Source: Yponomeuta sedellus
Lineage: Eukaryota > Arthropoda > Insecta > Lepidoptera > Yponomeutidae
Direction: 5' to 3'
Length of the DNA: 64,000 nt
Assembly: GCA_934045075.1 (NCBI GenBank)
Contig: OW203724.1
Location: 4,179,908-4,243,907, forward strand
Shown: positions 24,701 to 34,554 of the stretch, one piece after another
Layout of the letters: the number at the start of each line of letters is the position of its first letter
Position numbering within the stretch: position 1 is the first letter of the stretch
Notes under the pieces: model-generated
Seen by the model: only the letters and a program-made list of their open reading frames with translations
Told to the model about the DNA's origin: nothing
Databases searched by the model: none
Program-made: the position numbers and the translations under genes

Positions 24701-27084
24701 CCGGCCAAGGCCCCGGCAACAGTTCCACCGAGTCTGCGTCTGCGGGGATGCCGATGGTGCAGTACTTCCCCTCGATGGGCCCATGCTCTGCCTCCTGGCT
24801 GATGCCGAGGCACTGGTAGTAGTTGCCGAAGTGCACCAGGTTCCCTCTCAAGATACCATGTGGTACCCGGAAGCTCGCGTCATAGACTGGTGGGACATGA
24901 AATAACAAATTTGCTGTGACTACCTAAATCATCGATAAATCACTGATATGACTGTCACATTCAGAGGATTATAAATTAATCTTAATATACAGGATTATGT
25001 CTGAAATGTGGGATTGCTAAAACACTTAACAAGATGTTCTGCGTCTATTGATTTTTTTATACCTAGGTTAGCAATTTTTTCAATCAATTTGACTGTTTTT
25101 GTGCTTTGTAGTGACGCTGCATGTTGATACTGGTTGATACATATAGGTTAGACCTGGATATAATTAGTGAAGGGCGTAAAGCACAATTTTTTATAAAATT
25201 ATGTGGATATTAAATATTGATGCAAATTAAACTTATAAACCTAAAATAATTAAGATTTAAAAAACCTATTTAGAGGCTAAAATTGAGATTGTTTAGTTTT
25301 TAAACAGGAATAGAGATTAAATTCGTTAAAGTGCAACTGTAGGAGCATCGGTAGTCTTTAAAAATACAAATATCGAAAAATTTCAATCTTAGAAAAGTTC
25401 ATACCAAAAAAGATGTTGAATAAAAACACAAAAGAAACCATGTGTTCTTTTATTCGGTTTTTGACCGGATGCACTCTCACTGGTCAGATTTTTATTTCAT
25501 TTCTTATTACATTATATATCACACTAATATTATAAAGGCAAAAGTTTGCGAGTGTGTATGTTTGTTACTTCTTCACCTCTAAATGGATAGAGCGATATTA
25601 ATAAAATTTGGTATGGAATTAGCGGACACCCCCAATTAACATATAGGCTACGTTTTACTGCGGGAAAATTTATTATTCCCATGTGAAAATCGATAAACCG
25701 CGGGTAACACCGCGGGGCACATCTAGTTAAGCTATATAAGTTTCAAACTTTAATGTTACAATAGAGCAAACATAAGAAAACGATGAAAAAACCTGACGCA
25801 TCTTTTGTATACCTAACGTAATGTGATTCCACATATTTTTTTACTTTTAGAAGTTTCAATTCGTCATAATAACACATTATTTACGGCAATTTCATCTAGC
25901 TACATATTACGGTTCTGATACCGACGAACCTCTTCTGATTATACCTAGGTCGATACATATACGTTTGTTACGCTGTATTGCACAAAAATTAAGATTCCGA
26001 AAAAAAAAACTACGTTCTAGGTACCTATACTTAGTTTAGATTACGGATACTGGAAAACTGAGAACCGGAAACTGGAATCAAATTCAAATAGTGTAGGTGA
26101 TGCAATAGTACCTACGCACTTGCCTAAGACGAAAGGAGTTAACGTTTATTTGGCACAAGTTGTCCAGGTAACAAAAACCCATATAAAAATTTACTTTAAA
26201 ATTTTGGGAATAATATCAGTTCCCGAAATGCGCACTTTTGCACAAGCAGTGAGGACAAAGGTCAGGTGTAGGTACCTACAACAGTAGTTTATCCAATCGG
26301 TACTCCGATAACCACGCAGCCATAATCAAAACAAAAGTGTCAATTACATAAGCCCTATTTTAGTGATATTTCATTATGCCCGCTTTCTGTCTGAGATTTA
26401 AGGGGATGAGGCTTACCTGCAACCTACTTTATGGTTACACGGTACTAGATACAATACACTAGACCCGCATCTCCTTTGTACTTAGGGAGCGATAACAGTC
26501 TTTACAATAAAATCACGATTCCTTAAAATACCCCTAAAATAAATAAATAATAAATAAATAAATATTCATGGACATATTACACAGATCTCGTTAGCCCTAT
26601 ACTAGGTACATCCAAATGACTTGTGTTATAGGTGTTCTGGTGTTAACTCGACGATAGATTTAATACAATAAATACATAGATAACATCCAAGACCCGAGAC
26701 AAACTAGAAAAGTTCGTTTCCTAGTTTGACCCGGCCGGGGATCGAACCCGAGACCCTCGGTTGTACAGTCAGCGTGCTAAACCGCTGCGCCACCGAGGCC
26801 GTCAAAATGCATCATTAAAGCTGATAATGCACAGACTATTTAAATAGCATTTGAGGAACTGTGGTGTTATAAATATTTACATACTTTATTTGGCGATTTT
26901 TATCAACGAAGGCTTCTCCTCTTGCGCCGTGTGGAAACTTACACTCAAAAGACGACATTTCGCTCAGTTGTGTCGCACAAAGCTCGGGATCTAACACCGA
27001 CTCGTATAAATGTTCGTCAAATAGCGGCGTTGCGTGCGCCCGCGCAGCGGCTGCTGCCAACACGCAGCACAGAACCGCCCACAT
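12733..27084 (-). CDS. nrf-6-type membrane acyltransferase (nose resistant to fluoxetine), complete, 13 exons
   Basis: Exons on the minus strand: 27084-26943, 24886-24580, 24280-24080, 23859-23780, 23680-23481, 22837-22723, 22425-22211, 19178-18988, 18823-18700, 16348-16159, 15392-15250, 14183-14075 and 12824-12733. They total 2109 nt, i.e. 702 residues plus TAA, the usual family length. The ATG at 27084 opens a signal peptide (MWAVLCCVLAAAAARA). The cysteine-bearing NRF domain follows: LDPELCATQL, GNYYQCLGI, RLAVCIPKTC. Then comes an acyltransferase-3 domain with about ten membrane helices. Family landmarks are LYTNTRRLFTFS, LDGIRSLSIMWVVLGHT (likely catalytic His), DTFLMLSGLLLVY, HTWYLAVDMQLYFLSP and ISYAMYLIHYPMQ. 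Exons 4, 6, 9 and 13 were found by eye from splice sites and phase. Caenorhabditis nrf-6 acts in drug uptake and yolk/lipid transport; the substrate here is unknown. The first donor was chosen as GTAAGT after ...SSFE because later donors break phase. Confidence 0.93.
13452..13655 (-). mobile_element. Lep1-type Helitron, non-autonomous
   Basis: The minus strand starts TC after A and runs through CTAATATTATAAAGGCGAAA. It ends with the palindrome-bearing CCGCGGGGAACATCGCGGGG and a decayed CTAT in place of CTAG. No coding capacity. Same family as 21997-22202 and 25519-25726. Lies in the last intron of the nrf-6-type gene. Confidence 0.75.
13793..14055 (+). repeat. family B repeat copy
   Basis: From GCGCTTCCGTGCTTCGCAAG to GGGGACATACAAAGGGTTGA. 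Its end is about 20 bp from the splice donor of nrf-6 exon 12 (14075). Confidence 0.7.
14190..15245. other. nrf-6 intron, no recognised element
   Basis: The stretch 14815-15000 (TTCATCATCTTCATAAGCC..., with CCACTGCCGGGTATGGAC) resembles a LINE 3' UTR with a (CAT)n tail and is probably an antisense LINE fragment. The remainder shows nothing. Confidence 0.35.
15895..16020 (-). mobile_element. tRNA-derived SINE (family E-like)
   Basis: Antisense B box GTGGGAATCGAACCAACGAC and anticodon-arm/A-box region up to about 16020. Located in the intron downstream of exon 10. Confidence 0.55.
16385..16655 (-). mobile_element. SINE family A copy
   Basis: Ends in a (GTCA)n simple tail at 16395-16410. Carries AGACCTGAGATTTCCGCACT and the antisense B box AGGATTCGAACCCACGACC. 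Near full length. Confidence 0.7.
16735..17080 (-). repeat. family B repeat, long copy
   Basis: Contains all family landmarks in order, from TGTCCCCACTGCTGGGCC to CGAGCGCTTCTCA. Among the longest copies. Confidence 0.75.
17161..17345 (-). mobile_element. Helitron 3' end next to a tRNA-like fragment
   Basis: CTAGCTGACCCAGCGAACTT at 17161 is the antisense 3' terminus of a Lep1-type Helitron, truncated within about 85 bp. At 17317-17340 a B box (GGGTTCGATTCCCGG) marks an adjoining SINE remnant. Confidence 0.5.
17690..17825 (+). mobile_element. LTR 3' end plus primer-binding site remnant
   Basis: AAGAGTTGAAGTCGTTCCAG is followed after about 20 bp by TTGGCGCCCAACGTGGGGC, which has the form of a tRNA primer-binding site just after an LTR. 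The same LTR end and PBS occur at 49735-49960. No gag or pol follows. Confidence 0.55.
17826..18690. other. nrf-6 intron sequence with a possible MITE
   Basis: Includes GGGGTGCTAACTAGCGCCAC near 17870, related to both ends of the inverted-repeat element at 29300-29770. A plus-strand open frame at 18379-18765 overlaps exon 9 in antisense and has no support as a gene. Confidence 0.4.
19281..21105 (-). mobile_element. 5'-truncated non-LTR retrotransposon with reverse transcriptase
   Basis: The minus strand from 21042 encodes RT motifs: GFRPVAVLSTFAKIFE, FDFRKAFDMVDNDVLL, SGVSQGSNLGPL and the catalytic FADD near 20520. After a small insertion the C-terminal part continues at 20138-19602. An A-rich 3' tail (T-rich on plus) is at 19281-19320. 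Missing the endonuclease and N-terminus. The clade is uncertain (CR1/jockey group). Frames are open over long stretches, so it is fairly young. Confidence 0.85.
20180..20247 (-). mobile_element. 68-bp SINE-tail insertion with 14-bp target duplication
   Basis: Bounded by TTTGCATACAGATA at 20166-20179 and again at 20248-20261. The content is only the SINE family A 3' end plus a (GTTA)n tail, i.e. extreme 5' truncation. It breaks the LINE reading frame. Confidence 0.85.
21373..21996. other. nrf-6 intron, nothing recognised
   Basis: Short dyad at 21478-21560: GCGATAAAAGTTTTTATC and its approximate complement GATTAGGAAAATCTAAACTT. No coding signature. Confidence 0.35.
21997..22202 (-). mobile_element. 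Lep1-type Helitron abutting an nrf-6 splice donor
   Basis: The minus strand shows A|TC at 22202, CTAATATTATAAAGGCGAAA, a 3' hairpin CCGCGGGTAACACCGCGG, and CTAG|T at 22000-21997: complete termini. It begins 9 nt inside the intron after exon 7 (donor GTATCA at 22210). Confidence 0.85.
23280..23470 (-). mobile_element. SINE family E copy
   Basis: CTTGTCCTGGTCCCAAACTA at 23289 marks the tail. GTGGGAATCGAAACCACGAC near 23394 is the antisense B box. Its head stops about 10 bp from nrf-6 exon 5's donor (23480). Confidence 0.7.
24000..24065. mobile_element. half-MITE next to the exon 3 splice donor
   Basis: TAATTTGACAGTTAGACGG, then CAGGATTTGGTGCTCATAAT, matches one arm of the MITE at 60040-60166. 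Its outer end is about 15 bp from the donor of nrf-6 exon 3. Confidence 0.5.
24900..25518. other. nrf-6 intron 1, nothing firm
   Basis: Only a short SINE family C tail scrap (CCTATTTAGAGGCTAAAATT at about 25264) stands out. Confidence 0.35.
25519..25726 (+). mobile_element. Lep1-type Helitron, intact ends
   Basis: A|TC at 25518-25520, CACTAATATTATAAAGGC, the 3' hairpin CCGCGGGTAACACCGCGG ending about 10 bp before CTAG (25723-25726), then T. It is 208 bp and non-autonomous. These are the textbook Helitron insertion features. Confidence 0.85.
25727..26560. other. nrf-6 intron 1, nothing recognised
   Basis: AT-rich with many ACCTA/TAGGT motifs. No exon or repeat signature seen. Confidence 0.35.
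26565..26803 (-). mobile_element. tRNA-derived SINE, family F
   Basis: Minus-strand head: GGCCTCGGTGGCGCAGCGG (A box), then GGTCTCGGGTTCGATCCCC (B box). The tail region (CTATACTAGGTACATCCAAA) recurs in the opposite orientation at 58371-58470. Full-length copy about 140 bp upstream of nrf-6 exon 1's 3' end. Confidence 0.75.
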
Positions 27085-27560
27085 CGTGGTCGCTCACTGG
27101 TACACAAGTACGATGAATTCCACTACTGGTAGCAAACTGAGACCAAATTCATTAAGGAGCTACACACGCCGAAATGCCTTTCGTTGAAGACTTTATCGCG
27201 CTGACGATTAAGGTTCCGCAAGTTTTGTGCGAAACCCGATAAAAAACAATTAACTAATTACCTACCTACTTTTACTAGATTCCTTAAGTAGATTTTTCAA
27301 GTGAGTAGTATTTTGTAATAAAATACCTACCTTTCTCTTTCTTTTAAAATATAGACAGATTTATAAAGACTGAAATCCTTAAAACACTATTAACTTAATT
27401 CATTATTAGAAGAAATTATAATTAAAGTTATGTAGCAACGTGTAGCGGTTACCAAAGTTTAGTTTCTTCAAACACTTGAATGTTCAACGTGTAAGTTGGT
27501 CTTTCTCATTACCACAGACAATTTAAACTGCATTTTTTTTTAGGAAGTGATAAGAGAAAT
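27085..27560. promoter_or_regulatory. putative 5' flank/promoter region of the nrf-6-type gene
   Basis: Sequence immediately upstream of the ATG on the minus strand. No confident TATA box or initiator was identified, so this is assigned by position only. Confidence 0.3.
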
Positions 27561-27562
27561 CG

Positions 27563-27670
27563 ATATCCACCCTTGTATGTCCCCCACTGCGGGGCACGGG
27601 CCTCTGCCTGCATGGCAGGCAGGTTAGGCCATACTCCACCACGGGGGCCAAGTCCGGGGTCCGGGTTAAG
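27563..27670 (-). repeat. family B repeat, 3'-end-only copy
   Basis: Contains GTATGTCCCCCACTGCGGGG and CCATACTCCACCACGGGGGC. Truncated at GGGTCCGGGTTAAG. Confidence 0.7.
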
Positions 27671-28740
27671 AGAAATAAGGTTTTTATAAATAACACCGTA
27701 ACCTCCAGCCTTCATGATTTTTTATTTAGTCATAAAATATTTTTGGTGTACAGGCCAACTGGCTGGCCCTCCTCTAAAGCGAGCCGGCTTTCCCTAACCC
27801 AATAGGTATTATGGGCTATCGTTTTAATTTAGATTGATTGTAATAAACAAGGAAATCCCTGAAATTAGGTATTATCCGTTTAATAAGGATAGTCCGGAAT
27901 AGGTAGTTTTTATTTAGCCTACAAGATTTTTGTCACGCAGTTGTCACGTCGTAATATACGCGCATCTCCATACATATCCACGGTCTTGATAAGAGTGACG
28001 AAACAGTCACGTAACCCGTGCGCGCTTAGCCTTATACTAGTCGAGTTTTTTGTTTAGATACGAGCTAGTATGGTTTTGGTATAATATGCTTATAAACAGA
28101 GTTGACATGTCTGTCAATTACGTTAAAATGTTTCATCTATGGACGAGTCTGAGTCCGACTTTTACGAAGAGGGTTCCGAACCACTAAAAATATAATATTA
28201 CTCATGTAGAAACAAGATGTAGGTATCTACTATTTTGTTCAGTTCCAGTTCAATCAATATCGTAGTCCCTTGAAATTTATGAAAAATTTACTATCCGGGT
28301 TATCTACTTGGGAATAAAATAAAATTGGTGTCTTTTTAAAATAAATGTGGGCTATTTTTTCCTAATGCATTTTCAACTATTAAAATCCAGATGTAAGAAA
28401 CGTTTTTGTCCCGGTAACGGAAATGTTACGGACATGCGTCAAAGCAAACACGTCACTGTAAGTGTATAACGGTCTGTATGTCAGCGACATCTTTGAAGTT
28501 TTTCATCGGTTCTTATATTTATTAAATATTGTTTATATATCGGTGCCATATATACGTAACGGAAATAATTCTGGCAGAAAGTTCCCGGCTTCCGCGTAAG
28601 GAAAGGTGGCATCGAAAACTGTACCCGTTTCCACCCGACTGCACCAGAAGGAGCCGAGTGTAAGTATGTTTCTTTATTACGCTCTGTAGTCCAAACGCCT
28701 TGAGGGATTTGAGTTTGAGAGGTGTCTATATATGGATTCG
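27671..28740. other. intergenic, no gene recognised
   Basis: AT-rich. The minus-strand open frame 28759-28481 has no recognisable motif or codon-bias support and is not called. Confidence 0.35.
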
Positions 28741-28751
28741 TCTTAAGCAAG

Positions 28752-28909
28752 GTTTTCACGGTCTTAGTGGACTCGGACCGAGTGCGCCATCCGAGTAAAC
28801 TAATGCTTCTGATTGGCTATTTTAGTATTGTCACGAAAAACCGTCCAATCAGAAGCATTAGTTTATTCGGATGGCGCACTCGGTCCGAGTCCACTAAGAC
28901 CGTGAAAAC
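28752..28909. repeat. near-perfect inverted repeat (65-bp arms, 28-bp loop)
   Basis: The left arm 28752-28816 contains CACGGTCTTAGTGGACTCGG and the right arm 28845-28909 its complement, with about one mismatch. No terminal features of a known transposon are visible. It could be a MITE or a hairpin-RNA-forming locus. Confidence 0.85.
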
Positions 28910-29129
28910 GCGGCTCTGTGAAAATGAAACTGGGTATATATAATAAGTTATAACTATTAAGTATAAAATACATGAATCTATATATATACCTATATAATAT
29001 TTTTTCCGAAATCCGTTTTTTATGTCTACTTTAGCTGGGTAGTGGTACTAGCTGGACTGCTGCATCACCACAGATAGTACAACTGCACCTGTACCATCAT
29101 CATCGTAGCACCGAATCACATGAAATGAA

Positions 29130-29300
29130 ATGATCAGGCCGCCCTTAAGGCCTCTGACATAGCTTAACCTCTGCCATTACATGACAGCCGGCACCAGCGG
29201 CTTAACGTGCCTTGCGAAGCACGGAAGCGCTCGGAAAAAATGTGGTTACTAAGCAGTATTCACGGGACGTTTACCTATCCTGCACGTAACCGTGCAGGAT
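29130..29300 (-). repeat. family B repeat, internal part
   Basis: From CAGGCCGCCCTTAAGGCCTC to CCTGCACGTAACCGTGCAGG. It lacks the (GAT)n-tail end. Confidence 0.65.
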
Positions 29301-29770
29301 GGGTGAACTTATCGCCAAAATTTAAGGTGCTTGGGGGTGCTAACTACTTACAGTCTCTTTATTCTTACTTGTCCAATTTAGTAAACAAGATTCTACCCTT
29401 AAACTGTGACTTTTTAGTCCAAAACTGCCATATTTCCATAAATGAAGTCACCTGGAACACTCTTTTAGATAACACGCTGCCAATTTTATAAACATAGCTC
29501 ATGATAGTTCATGAATTTGCAGGAAAATGTCTAGTTTAGGCATCTAATCTTATTTTTAAGGTTAGATTCTTGTTTACTAAATTGGACAAGTAAGAATAAA
29601 TAGACTGTATCTAGTGCCGCCAATGGAAAAAATCATAACTTGTATTATATAATACATTTAAGATTTCTCATGTTCAGTTTTAGTTAAAAACGTATTATAA
29701 AACATTGTTATGATTTGTTTTTTCATTGGTAGTTAGCGCCCCGAAACGCCTGAATCGTTTACTCTCAAAT
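29300..29770. mobile_element. inverted-repeat DNA element (MITE-like)
   Basis: Outer ends: GCTTGGGGGTGCTAACTAC at 29328 and GTAGTTAGCGCCCCGAAACG at 29729. An inner inverted pair: TTCTTACTTGTCCAATTTAG (29361) and its complement at about 29575-29600. A relative is at 17850-17900. Confidence 0.55.
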
Positions 29771-30496
29771 TCCTGCGAAATTTAGGGTCAAACCTATTAC
29801 ACACTCAATTTTCAAGGGTATTTTCATAGCGTTATCGTACATAAACTATAATCTAATTGACTCTGATTGATTATGTCCCAATCTGTTCAATCGACAAGAT
29901 AATCCAGGTAGTTACCTACTTCATTTTTTACGGATTGGGCAGTGAGCTCTCCGTAAAAAAATAATGGATGATTTTTCAAATTCTAATTCAAGAAAGAAAG
30001 AAAGACATTTATTATAGCAACAAGACACATCACAGAAACTAAAACCAGAAAATTAACACAACATGAAAGAACCAGATATCTGAAAGAACCAACGATGTTT
30101 TTTTATAAATACACGTACTTTCCATAAAACCCTTCTCCAAAGCAGTTTAAAATGGTCTTTCCCTTAGGTATTTGAATTGCATTTGAAGAGCGTTTTAGAG
30201 GATTAGTGTTTTTAGGGTTCCGTATTCAACAAAGGAATCCTTTTTTTAACGTTTATCTGTCCGTCTATCTGTCCGCGGCTTAGCACAGAGACAAGTACTA
30301 GAAAGCCGATATGTGGCATGCATAATAATCACGTCCACAAAACGGTCAGAAAATCTTTAAGTAAAAATTCACCATGGCTAAGAAAACTTTACAAGTTAAC
30401 GAGTAACCGGCGAGCAACTTATAAAATAAAAACTCCGTACAAATTAGGTGGAAAATACCTTTGATGAAGTTGTTAGATCTGAAAATACGTATAATT
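29771..30496. other. intergenic, nothing recognised
   Basis: Contains the common noncoding motif AGGGTTCCGTATTC near 30215. No gene evidence. Confidence 0.35.
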
Positions 30497-30779
30497 TATG
30501 TAATGTAATATTGCCAGTCAGTATATCTATGAAAACATTATGTACGTCAGGAAAAATAACAGTAATGTAAAACTTTAGGTAGCCAACACAATGTAAATGC
30601 TAGAAATAAATATAAACTTTCGTTTCCAAGATTTACGCTGCAAAAGGTTAATACATCCTTCATGGGGCATTGTATACGTTTTTGTAATAAAATCCCTGGA
30701 GATATATTAAGCTTGCCTGCGACGCGGTTCAATAAATGTATTAAGTAGGTAAGTACACTGCAAAAAGGGCTACTATATA

Positions 30780-33427
30780 CAGGGTGTCCCAAGAAATAGT
30801 GTCAAGCGGAAGTCCAAGGACAGAATACCCCTAGGGGTACCCGAATTACCCCCATGTATGTTCCGCGACTTTTTGTAGTTTTCGAGATATGATTTTTTTT
30901 CATATTTTTTTGTTAAACCTTGGCTTATTTGACATTATTGGTCACAGAGACATCAATTGTTGAGATACAAGCTTGATTTGTTTTTCTGAAATAGGTGAAC
31001 AGTAGCACTTGCAAAAACAAAAGCAATTGTGAGCCGCTACTATTAACAATGCTACTATTAAGCCATTAAAAAAAATGTTGAATCCTAAGTTTGTTAAAAT
31101 GTTTAAATTAAAGATCTCTTTTGAAACGATAAAAAAAAAAAACTTATCCCAAAAATGTCTCCAAAATTATTTTTAAAAACTTGCCAATTTCGTCAGCTAT
31201 TTGCCATGTAAATTTGATTGAGCTATCTCCACGACTTCATACTTGAAAAAATGTTTGAAACACAGTAAGTCGAAAAAACTTAATTAAAAGATTGGGCCGA
31301 ATAAAACAAAAAAAATGTTATTATTGATTGTTTATTATTAAATCACAAAAAGTTTTCGAAATGTCGCCCTTCCTGCTCGATACAAATTCTACATCGCCTT
31401 AAAAATTTTTCTTTTAGTGGTAAGAACGCTACCCTGTTGCTTTTTATTGTTTCTTCTGCTTGTCTTATTTTTGTTCGTAGTTCCGCTATGTTTCTGATAT
31501 CCTTGGCGTAAACTAATTCTTTTTAATACCCCCAAACGAAGAAATCGATGGGGTTTAAGTCGGGAGACCGTGGCGGCCAGGCAATGGGCCCCCCACGGCC
31601 AATCCACTTGTCTCCAAACCTTTCGGTTAAATGTTGTCTGACAATCCTCGCGAAATGACATGGAGCGCCGTCGTTTTGAAATATCAGTCTACATTTTCTA
31701 AAAGACCGTCGAGATATTGCCGTAAAAATTCCAAGTAGGATTCGCCATTTAATCGATCAGGCCAGGAAAGGGGCCAATCAGCTGTCCATTTAAGACGCCT
31801 GACCACAAGTTCATACTAAATTGTTCTTGAAAATTGGAGGCACGTGTCATGTGTGGATTTTCAATGCTCCAAGAATGATAATTGTGAATGTTGAAAATTC
31901 CACATCGTTTAAAATGAGTTTCGTTTCGTCGGTCCACAAAATCGTATTAAAAAAATTTGCGTCTTCAGCTTGACGCCCAACATTTCTTGACAAAACGCCA
32001 CCCTTCTCGGATAATCTTCGGGCTTAAGCTGCCGAACTTTTTGAATATGATATGGGTGAAATCCCTCTTTTTGTAGTATCCGATGTGCTTCTGATTTTGG
32101 AATTCCGGTGCGGCGTTCTATGGTTCTGACACTAACTGATGGGTCTCTTGCCACTTCTTCGACCACTGAATCGACCACATCTGGGTCATGCATTTGTGAT
32201 GGACGCCCGGGTCTTCTACCTGGTAGGCGACCTTCCATGTAACTATTATGGACTCGCAAAATTGTACGATGATCAGGCCAAGTCTCAGGCTGAGGTTCAC
32301 CACTGTTTTGTACCTGCTGTCTGTACAATCTAGCCGCTTCCGAAGCATTTCCTCTTGCATAGCCATAAAAGTAATGCATAAGCGCATAATCTCTTGACGA
32401 GAAAGACATAGCTCACCAATTTATTGCGCTTAGAAATCCCAATTGATGTGCACTCCGAAGTCCGTTGAGAAAGCCACAGTCGTCTAAGGAAGTTCGTAAC
32501 ACCACACAAAAGCCGATATGCAACCAAAGTCCGTAAAGAAAGCAAAGTTCGTCAAATAATCACAAAGGAGCTAGTAAAGAAGTAAAGTCGGGCGCAAATG
32601 TAAGCAAATGGTCAACTGACCGGTAGCCGCCGAACACAATGGACCAACGCTAAACCCCGCTCCCTCACCTCACGCTTCCCCTTGCCTTGCCGCAACGCAG
32701 GTAGTAAATTCCGAGAATTGCACTCATAATCACCCTTACAGCTCAACTGTCCTGTGTATTGAGTGACGTCACGCAATAGACCTGTTAACATGGTCTTGTA
32801 GACTACAAGATTTTTTGTAAGGCGATGTAGAATTTGTATCGAGCAGGAAGGGCGACATTTCGAAAACTTTTTGTGATTTAATAATAAACAATCAATAGTA
32901 AAATTTTTTTAGTTTTATTCGGCCCAATCTTTTAATTAAGTTTTTTCGACTTACTGTGTTTCAAACATTTTTTTAAGTATAAAGTCGTGGAGATAGCTCA
33001 ATCAAATTTACATGGCAAATAGCTGACGAAATTGGCAAGTTTTTAAAAATAATTTTGGAGACATTTTTGGGATAAGTTTTTTTTTAAATCGTTTCAAAAG
33101 AGATCTTTAATTTAAACATTTTAACAAACTTAGGATTCAACATTTTTTTAATGGCTTAATAGTAGCATATCGGCTCACAATTGCTTTTGTTTTTGCAAGT
33201 GCTACTGTTCACCTATTTCAGAAAAAAAAATCAAGCTTGTATCTCAACAATTGATGTCTCTGTGACCAATAATGTGAAATAAGCCAAGGTTTAACAAAAA
33301 AATATGAAAAAAAATCATACCTCGAAAACTACAAAAAGTCGCGGAACATACATGGGGGTAATTTGGTTACCCCTAGGGGTATTCTGTCCTTGGACTTCCG
33401 CTTGACACTATTTCTTGGGACACCCTG
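30780..33427 (-). mobile_element. mariner/IS630-type transposon with about 0.6-kb terminal inverted repeats
   Basis: Ends CAGGGTGTCCCAAGAAATAG and its complement, flanked by TA (30778-30779 and 33428-33429). The inverted repeats extend from 30780 to about 31402 and from about 32818 to 33427. They even include the end of the transposase reading frame in both arms. Total 2648 bp. It sits inside the LINE copy at 30497-34035. Confidence 0.88.
31343..32409 (-). pseudogene. mariner/IS630-type transposase, frameshifted
   Basis: ATG at 32409 opens an N-terminal domain of the DUF4817 kind (MSFSSRDYALMHYFYG), then HTH-like segments (SVRTIERRTGIPKSEAHRIL). Around 31930-31945 the first catalytic aspartate appears as TDE in a different frame. 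Further motifs NDGAP and SPDLNP appear downstream in other frames, and the stop is the TGA at 31345-31343. At least two frameshifts make it inactive. The length (about 355 codons) is normal for the family. Confidence 0.8.
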
Positions 33428-33521
33428 TATAAAGGATTATTTAGATGACAATGATGTCTAGAATTAAAGCCAGTACAATGCATGAATTCTATGACTTATA
33501 ATAATTTGCATGAAATCTTCT

Positions 33522-33806
33522 CCTTCTTCTTCTTCAGGCTATATTAGTCCACTGCTGGACATAGCCCTCCCCTAATGAGCGCCATAGTGCCCTGTCTTCA
33601 GCTTGCCGCAAACAGCATCTGCTGGCAGTTGTTCCATAGATTTGAGTTGTTCGCAGATCGTCATCCCACCTGGTCGGAGGGCGTCCTACACTACGTTTGC
33701 CGAGTCGCGGTCTCCACTCAAGAACACGTTTACTCCAACGGTTGTCGGTTCTTCGCGAGGTGTGGCCAGCCCACTGCCACCTCAGCTCGCTAATTCTCTA
33801 AGCTAC
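33522..33806 (-). mobile_element. RTE LINE 3' fragment with long target duplication
   Basis: Antisense counterpart of 515-755 (TAGTCCACTGCTGGACATAG ... CCCACCTGGTCGGAGGGCGT). The flanks repeat GAATTCTATG..TTATAATAATT on both sides, a likely duplication of about 24 bp with two mismatches. Confidence 0.75.
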
Positions 33807-34035
33807 GTCAATAACTGAATTCTATGTTTTATAATAATTAGTAAACTCTGTTAATTAAAAACTTTGAAAAGACTATGTTTGGATTTTTTTGTCCATTTTT
33901 TCTCCAAAATGATGTAGATTTTGAAATGGACATCTAGTTTGAGTTGTAACGTTCATTAAGCCGCATATTTTGCGCTACTTTGAATAAAACCTTTTCATTT
34001 TAATCTTGTCTACAACATGACCAAAATAAATAAAA

Positions 34036-34550
34036 TTGAATTGAAATACGAAAAAAACCCCACCTTTTTACCTTACAATGGCGTCTAAAATCTATAATAA
34101 ACGGCCAGGAAACAAAGAGATAGGTATTTAAAAGAAATCACATATTTTTAAAGCTAAGATTACGCAATATTTAATAAATAACAGCTATTACACAATAAAC
34201 GAGTATTTTAATAATAAAATAAGTGAATGAAATAAATTAATGAAATAATACGATTAAATGACTTACCAATGTAATGGAAATTAATAATAAAATTTTTAAA
34301 TAAAACTGAGATTGTAAATAATTGTATACATATCTGTACACAATAATTATCCATGCACTGAACGCGCCCTATGTTGCTTAATCTTGGCAGCCGGGGCTAC
34401 GAGTGATTCTCGAACTTAACTTAATCTCACAAAACTCTTAATAAGTATGTGGCTTTATGCATTATTGGTTCTATTACGACTATAATATACCTAATTATCA
34501 CGGATAACTCGCACTAAGCCTACCTGACGATAGACAGTGCTACTCATAAT
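34036..34550. other. intergenic AT-rich, small family B scrap
   Basis: 34353-34400 carries GCACTGAACGCGCCCTATGT and GGCAGCCGGGGCTACGAG, the distal end of family B (compare 21287-21365). Otherwise nothing. Confidence 0.45.
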
Positions 34551-34554
34551 CATC

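Larger units (their letters stand above)
30497..34035 (+). mobile_element. LINE 3'-end copy interrupted by a mariner and an RTE fragment
   Basis: Parts 30497-30779 and 33428-34035 (minus an RTE insertion at about 33522-33806) align with the 3' end of the LINE at 38507-41247. Shared landmarks include CATCCTTCATGGGGCATTGT (30655) and CTCCAAAATGATGTAGATTT (33902). It ends at ACCTTTTCATTTTAATCTTG, where the other copy has its simple repeat. A third copy is at 61737-61990. Confidence 0.8.

Noticed and set aside
26881..26942. Longer nrf-6 exon 1 ending ...DKNRQIK
   Set aside because: Its donors give phase 2 or 0, which opens a stop in exon 2; the GTAAGT donor at 26942 gives phase 1 and a normal NRF-domain join.
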